Below, one piece after another: positions 59,340 through 64,000 of a stretch of DNA of 64,000 nucleotides (within the stretch, counting starts at the first letter, position 1; every line of letters starts with the position of its first letter). The translations under genes were made by a program, and so were the position numbers. The DNA is from Blastomussa wellsi (Eukaryota > Cnidaria > Anthozoa > Scleractinia > Plerogyridae), in contig OX393562.1 in NCBI GenBank assembly GCA_947652115.1, positions 9,764,868-9,828,867 of the forward strand. The letters are read 5' to 3'. The notes under the pieces were generated by a model. The model made no database searches. It was not told the DNA's origin and was given only the letters and a program-made list of their open reading frames with translations.

Positions 59340-59940
59340 ACTGAAAAGGGTACAGCTTGAGCTTCCGATAAGTGCACCTACCCCAAATGATGTTTTCGCT
59401 AAAATAAACCTTTGCACCACTTCGAAACGCATTGCACATTGCGTTTCTCCTTTTTACCACATTCTGACTATTTATAGCATCGAAGAGTTAAGAAAAACTG
59501 TGTATCATTTGTTCCATGACCGAGCAAGAAGGGGCGTGGGTCTATTCCCGTTTTCTTGTCACAAACTGATTTCATGGCATCAAGTCTTTGTAAATATGTA
59601 CGCAAATCAGTTTGGGATGTCATATCGCGAATAGACCCACACCCCTTCTTACTTGGTCATGGAAATATTTGTTTCCCTCAGTTTGAGTGGCATGTCCGAG
59701 AATTAGCTTGATGTAGCTAAGTGCATGACCACTATAATCATTCATTTGACATTTTTTTTTTTTGAACAAATGATGCAAAGTTTTTTGTAACTTTTGAATG
59801 CTGTAAATAGTCAGAATTTGGTAAACATAAGAAACAAAAGGTACAATGCGTTTCGAAGGTTTATTTTTGCGAAAAAAATATTTTGGGGTTTGATGCACTT
59901 TAATAACCACTACCTGGTCAGCGGTCACCTTAAAAAACCA
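59340..59940. repeat. Fold-back (long inverted repeat) element
   Basis: Left arm 59340-59550 and right arm 59626-59940 are reverse complements with indels. Pairs include CCATGACCGAGCAAGAAGGG (59515) with the complement of 59640-59662, CATTCTGACTATTTA (59460) with TAAATAGTCAGAATTT (59807), and TTCGAAACGCATTG (59422) with CAATGCGTTTCGAA (59844). The right arm has an extra 100 bp, including a T run. The loop is about 75 bp. A MITE-like or fold-back transposon without coding capacity. Confidence 0.75.
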
Positions 59941-60540
59941 TGTGACAATACAATACAATACTGGACAATACAAGCTCTCCCACACGTCTGGAAAACAAGC
60001 TGGCATTTTTTCTTGGAATCAAATACAACCACGCATGAGCAGATTCTTGTTTGTAGCGAAATCACTGTTGGATTCTAATGCACATGAGCAGACCATTATT
60101 CAGAGGCAGTTATTTGTTAGACATGTGGTAGGGTCTGGGCCTATGAAGGAGGGATAATGAATTGAATGATAGTTATATTTTCCAGTCACACAGTACTTTG
60201 AATTAATTTACAGACCAACCAAATCAAAATGTGACAGAAATTATCCCGCAAAACTACACACTGAACTTTCCACTATAAGCTGTCAAAAGGTGTGGGCTGA
60301 AATTAAGATAATTCAGTAACTTAAAATTTTTCTTGAAATGAAATTACAAAGTATATTATAAGATAGGATTTATGCTAACCACCCCCCCCCCTCCCCCCTG
60401 ATCACAAGCACACAGACACACACCACGATACACGCTCACACCACGACACACGCTCACACCGGTGACAAAAGCGCTCGGACAGAAATTAAAGATGTGTTAA
60501 TATATAAAAATAATAATAATAATTATGCACGTTTCAGTAA
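59941..60540. other. No gene; simple C/CA-rich patch
   Basis: Unassigned. 60380-60465 holds a C run followed by ACACACGCTCACACCACGAC-type repeats. A TAATAATAATAATTAT run is at 60510. ACAATACAATACAATA near 59945 resembles the tail at 6163. Confidence 0.5.
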
Positions 60541-61490
60541 ATCATTGATCTTCAAAGCCACACTTGCTCCATTTCAAAGAGTGAGCTTGCCACTTGTTTT
60601 TCCAATTAGCAATTCTGCATTCTGATTGATAGACCGACTTGATTCTTAATAATAGAACATTAAAGAAAGGTTTGGAATTATTGGTCCAACAATAATATAT
60701 GTACTGCTTTGCGATAAGAATGATGTGATTGAACAGCAGAAAGCAATCTTTTCTTTGCCAGTCACCAAATATAATGTGTATCGCAGTTAAGGATTTGATG
60801 TTCATATCTCCATTATTGCACCAGACTGAAAGTTCTTTCCACAACGTTGCAGTGAAGTGACAAGTCACAAAAAGGTATTTGAGGGATTAGTCCATCACAC
60901 CACAGAAAGAGCAGGCTGAGGAATCTGTTTTACCTATCTTTTTTAAAAACGTGTTTGTCACTAGATACCTATTCAAAATCTTATATTGAAATTCTCGTGT
61001 TTTTGTGTCCAGAGCGACTTTGAAAGGTAAGCTATAGATTTCCTCCCATTCCAGACAGACATCACAAAAGTTTTCAGTGCACTTCAACTGAGCTGTAGGT
61101 TGAGTCGCAATTCCAGAAATTAATTCCCAATAGATACTTTTAGAAATCACAACAGTTATCAAAACTTTCTGGTTATCTAAGACAAGTTGAATTTGGTCCT
61201 GAAGGACAAAGGAACTTTTATTTCCACACCCATTTATTTTCAGGGATTGTCGCCACGGTGCAGGCATTGCGTCTATTAAAGACATTGAATCAAAGACGTC
61301 TTTTGGAGAAAAATCAAACTGATGTAAATTGCATTGAAAAATAAATCGATTATTTTCTGTGACCAAGTCACCTATTCTAAATAATCCCTTACTAACCAAG
61401 TTTTGATTATATACAGACTTACCATTGATACAAATGAATTTGTTGTTCCAAATAACAGTGTTGGATATACACACAAGGGACATGAGGGTT
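60541..61490 (-). mobile_element. LINE 3' fragment (L1/Tx1-like ORF2 C-terminus)
   Basis: On the minus strand, 61490-60887 encodes the post-RT region ('NNKFICINGKSVYNQNLVSK', 'IYSLPFKVALDTKTREFQYK') with a CSFC knuckle. 60868-60542 continues with 'NHIILIAKQYIYYCWTNN' to the end. The same blocks occur in LINE1 ('IKIDGKSVFF', 'YELPFKVTVENKLRCFQFK'). A frameshift lies at about 60880. The 5' side merges directly into the G-rich minisatellite. Confidence 0.75.
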
Positions 61491-61514
61491 CTGGAGCAGC
61501 TGTGCGCACGTGGT

Positions 61515-61695
61515 TGCGAAGGGGTGGTGGAGGGGTGGCGGGGGTGGAGTGGTGGTGGGTGGTGGAGTGGTGGCGGGTGGTGGAGTGGTGGCGGGGGTGG
61601 AGGGGTGGCAGGGGGTGAAGTGGTGGCGGGGGTGGAGGGGTGGCGGGGGGTGGAGTGGTGGCGGTTGGTGGAGGGGTGGCGGGTGGCAGCGGGTT
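61515..61695 (+). repeat. G-rich minisatellite
   Basis: About 180 bp of GGTGGAGTGGTGGCGGGGGT-like units, G on the plus strand and almost no C. Period is variable (10 to 21 bp). Runs of three to six G could form G-quadruplexes. On the minus strand it reads as a Pro/His-rich frame in front of the LINE fragment, which is not a real protein. Confidence 0.85.
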
Positions 61696-61728
61696 GGTAG
61701 CTTGTGCGTGCCCAGAACCTCAAACATG

Positions 61729-61852
61729 TGTGTCAAACGCAAACACAACAAGCGTGTGACCAGTCAAGCGAGCGAATGTGAAAACATGTGTGTCAAACGC
61801 AAACACAAACAAAAGCGCCCGACCCGCCAAGCGAGCAAATGTCACAGAAAAT
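61729..61852 (+). repeat. Two tandem copies of a ~63-bp terminal unit of element D
   Basis: ACATGTGTGTCAAACGCAAA ... CAAGCGAGCGAATGT occurs twice (61729-61790 and 61791-61852) with about 85 percent identity. B has AAACAAAAGAGCGTGACC twice in the same place of its terminal repeat, so doubling of this unit is shared. Confidence 0.6.
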
Positions 61853-61950
61853 ACTCCCTGTTGAAGAAATGTCTGCACTGGATATTAACAAATTTGCATC
61901 AGAATTATTTTCCAATTGAAGAAATATCCGCACAAGTATATACACAAAAA

Positions 61951-62033
61951 ATGGCTGCCGTAAATTATTCAACCGATGTTTTGCAAACGTTTTACAAACA
62001 AATTTCAGAGTCAATTCAAAATCTCTCTCCAGA
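61951..62033 (+). pseudogene. Stub of a Polinton polymerase start in element D
   Basis: 'MAAVNYSTDVLQTFYKQISE' parallels 'MTAANYSNEFLEEFLEQEQ' at 24572 in B. After about 25 codons the reading continues in low-complexity T-rich DNA with no similarity to the polymerase. Confidence 0.5.
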
Positions 62034-62273
62034 GCTCCAGGAGCAAATTTGTTGGAGAGCGCACTTTTTTTTCCGAAACCAAATTTTTGGCAACTTTTTT
62101 TTCTTCCACTTTTCCATTGCCACAAGCCAGACCACTTTTGCCTTGCCACAAACCCCTTTGTCACAAGAGCTGCTTTGCCAGCAGGGCCTCTCTGCAGGGC
62201 ACAAAAAACAAACATCAAACAGGTTGCAAAAAACCCGCGATTGTACAAATATGTTGCCGGAAGTATACATAAA

Positions 62274-64000
62274 ATGTCTTCGCAACTGTTCGAACATTTT
62301 GGCAACGAAACATCCAACACGGCTTTGTTTTTCTCGAGGCCCGCAGTGCTGGACGGAGAAGAAGCACTTGCCGAAGCTATCGCAACAGAAGAAGGAGAAG
62401 CAGAGAAAACCAAACTTGCAGGGGCAAAGATTGCATTCCATCGTGGCGACAATGGGGCAACAAAACAAACCTTCGATAGTATGGGCCTGTGGTGCGAGAA
62501 ATCTGTTGCCTACCACATGCTACTCAAAAATGCGTACGAAAGAAATCTTCTGTCCGACATCGCCAAGGTCGACTATCTTGCAGGGAACCAAGGTCGCACG
62601 AACCTTCAGCCATTGGCTGGTCTTCCGCCTTTTGTCGATGACCTCTACGTGTTTGGCCCGCTTGCCAGAGAGCAGTGCGTCTTCAAGAGGGGAAAAATCT
62701 CCTGCACCGAGGGCCCACAAGGCACGGCAAAAACTGTCGTGGCAAACATTGCAATAGCTTTGGAAAATGTCCTGGGGAAACGCAGGGAAAGCGGAAAACA
62801 GCGCAATCCGCACCACCATCGACAGAATCGAGAAAAACACCTGGCACAGGGCAAAAAGAAGCTGGTTTGGTCTACATCATGAGGAAGAGATCGCCGGCTA
62901 TTTCGTGGCAAAATGTGACGATTCCGAAGTCCCAATGGAAGAGTTGCACAAGGCGCTGCCGGTTTTCGCAAATCGTCTGGTCTGGGGCTTCGGCTACGAT
63001 ATCTACAGTATCGACTACACACAAGACTTTTCGGGCACTTTGGATCGCAAAGCTCTTGTGGCCCACCTTGGACTTGAAATGGCAGGGAGTTTGCCTGCCG
63101 CAACGGAAGAAAATAGCCCCCTGCTCCTGGGGAGCACTGCTGCACCCAGCGTCAGGGAGCACTGCTGCACCTGGCTCGAGACCACATAACAACAAGAAAC
63201 CACAACAACCCGAAACAAGATCTACAACAAAATCGTTTCGAACTTCGAGGCAGGAGAAATCCGCAAGCCTGTTGGCGGGCACCTGGCAGAATACGCTGAC
63301 TGCCCCAACCAGCAGCTCCGCCAAACGTTCTTCCACCCAGACGTACGAGCCCGAGGTTGTACTCGAATCGAAACCACTTTGTACGGCCTCCCACTCGACG
63401 AACTAGAAAGAAAGCTTCCACCTGCATCGAGAAAACCTCGCTGTCACCCTCGACAGGTGCCTTGTTCTCGCGGACAGACCACAAGGCCACATCTTTGTCA
63501 CGTGGGGCGGCCACACAACAACAGGCCGGATCTTTGGAGTCCACATGCGCCCCACCCCAGCGAATGTCGAGGACCCAACCAAGTAGGAAAAAGCAGTGAA
63601 GTGGGCAGCAGGGGACTTCGGCTTATGGTCTTTCCCGATTTTGCGGGTCGACATTCTGGCCGCCGACGACAAAGGGGTGGAGCTTGGACCGCTTCGCTGC
63701 TATCAGAAAGACGCAAACGCCGGCACCATCCTCGCAGCGAGCAAAAAACCGACGTAGCTCCACCCAAACGGAGGCAACCTGCCCACACTTCTTCTCCAAA
63801 CAGACAAGATCGAGTGGGAATGGCGGACCAAAAAATGCCACGCCATCGGCAACGATTCTTCGAAATATGAAGTACAAGAAATGCCAGAAATAGCCCAACA
63901 GCGGCAAATATCTGCGCTTTCGACAAGAAACTGAGAGAAAGTCCTGAACGAACTTTGGTACGCGCGCACAGCCGAGGAGTGGAAACGAACCCACTGGGAA
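62274..64000 (+). pseudogene. Unrecognised large protein of element D, frameshifted, runs off the window
   Basis: The start is ATG 62274, 6 bp after GTATACAT. Colinear blocks in shifting frames: 'MSSQLFEHFGNETSNTALFF' and 'YHMLLKNAYERNLLSDIAK' (62274-62770). Next, after a frameshift near 62770, come 'GFGYDIYSIDYTQDFSG' and 'LDRKALVAHL' (62985-63065). After another shift near 63190 come 'KIYNKIVSNFEAGEIRK', 'RQTFFHPDVRARGCTRIE' (63215-63370), 'LVLADRPQGHIFVTWGGHT' (near 63470) and 'DILAADDKGVELGPLRCYQ' (near 63660). The Asp-Tyr...Asp-Phe and Arg-x-Glu pairs recall replication-initiator proteins, but I cannot place it. At least 570 residues; the end lies outside the window. Confidence 0.5.

Larger units (their letters stand above)
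61723..64000 (+). mobile_element. Element D: Polinton-type terminus with a different gene (window ends inside)
   Basis: 61850-61975 is clearly related to the inner end of the Polinton B left terminal region (B: 24470-24600): CCCTGTTGAAGAAATG, then TTATTTTCCAATT, AAGAAATATC, GTATATA and an ATG followed by Ala-Ala/Val-Asn-Tyr-Ser. After about 25 residues this polymerase-like start breaks down. A different long frame follows from 62274 to the window end. No capsid genes or right end can be seen. D is either a chimeric Polinton relative or a decayed one with a foreign gene. Confidence 0.6.

Noticed and set aside
61510..61751. Pro/His-rich and Gly/Trp-rich open frames over the G-rich minisatellite
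   Set aside because: They are translations of a tandem repeat in several frames and have no start, motif or conservation.
1..64000. tRNA or rRNA genes
   Set aside because: No cloverleaf-type A and B boxes at the right spacing, and no rRNA-like conserved blocks, were recognised by eye. A tRNAscan-SE run would be decisive.

Overview
The window looks like repeat-rich, AT-rich genomic DNA of an animal, most likely a cnidarian (a stony coral or sea anemone). The gene families in its virus-like elements (double jelly-roll capsid, penton-like protein and small membrane proteins) match my general knowledge of cnidarian Polintons. No host gene can be named with confidence. Almost everything legible is mobile DNA: three Polinton/Maverick elements plus the start of a fourth, several LINE relics, a Penelope-like fragment, a piggyBac-like derivative, a MITE, a Ty3/gypsy element and several satellites.

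Layout. 1-11240: LINE relics of L1/Tx1 type (940-1380, 2041-6162, 8440-11240), all on the minus strand. The last is broken by a Penelope-like 3' fragment with a GIY-YIG domain (9930-10810). A TTAGGG-containing tandem repeat lies at 7205-7510. 11240-22925: Polinton A, minus orientation, decayed. 22985-24004: piggyBac-like derivative between TTAA sites, with a small two-exon ORF. 24175-51762: Polinton B, decayed, flanked by AGGTGA duplications. 34665-50386: Polinton C, the best preserved, inserted inside a gene of B and flanked by GTCGG duplications. 51769-54100: mostly unidentified DNA with a degenerate tandem array. 54104-58422: gypsy element with identical 96-bp LTRs and AACTT duplications, inserted in an open frame. 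58915-59106: small zinc-ribbon ORF. 59340-59940: fold-back repeat. 60541-61490: LINE fragment. 61515-61695: G-rich minisatellite. 61723-64000: start of element D, cut by the window end.

Polintons A, B and C share one gene order, read in C orientation. Protein-primed type DNA polymerase B points inward from the left TIR. Opposing it on the minus strand are an integrase, small membrane proteins, the A32-like packaging ATPase and the double jelly-roll major capsid protein. On the right come a coiled-coil protein (+), a large tail-anchored protein (-), the penton-like protein (+), a glycine-rich membrane protein (+), a 43-aa peptide (+) and an outermost cysteine-rich gene (-). Polymerase and integrase would copy and insert the element. 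ATPase, capsid and penton form the virion module. The small hydrophobic proteins are probably virion or membrane components, which is inference.

Element C is nearly complete: its polymerase has one frameshift and one late stop, and its integrase, ATPase and capsid frames are open. A and B carry many frameshifts, stops and deletions. A has the same virion module as B and C but a clearly different polymerase, so polymerase and capsid modules have been exchanged. The element ends are long palindromes, and the TIRs of C run up to the start codons of its two outermost genes, so they double as promoters.
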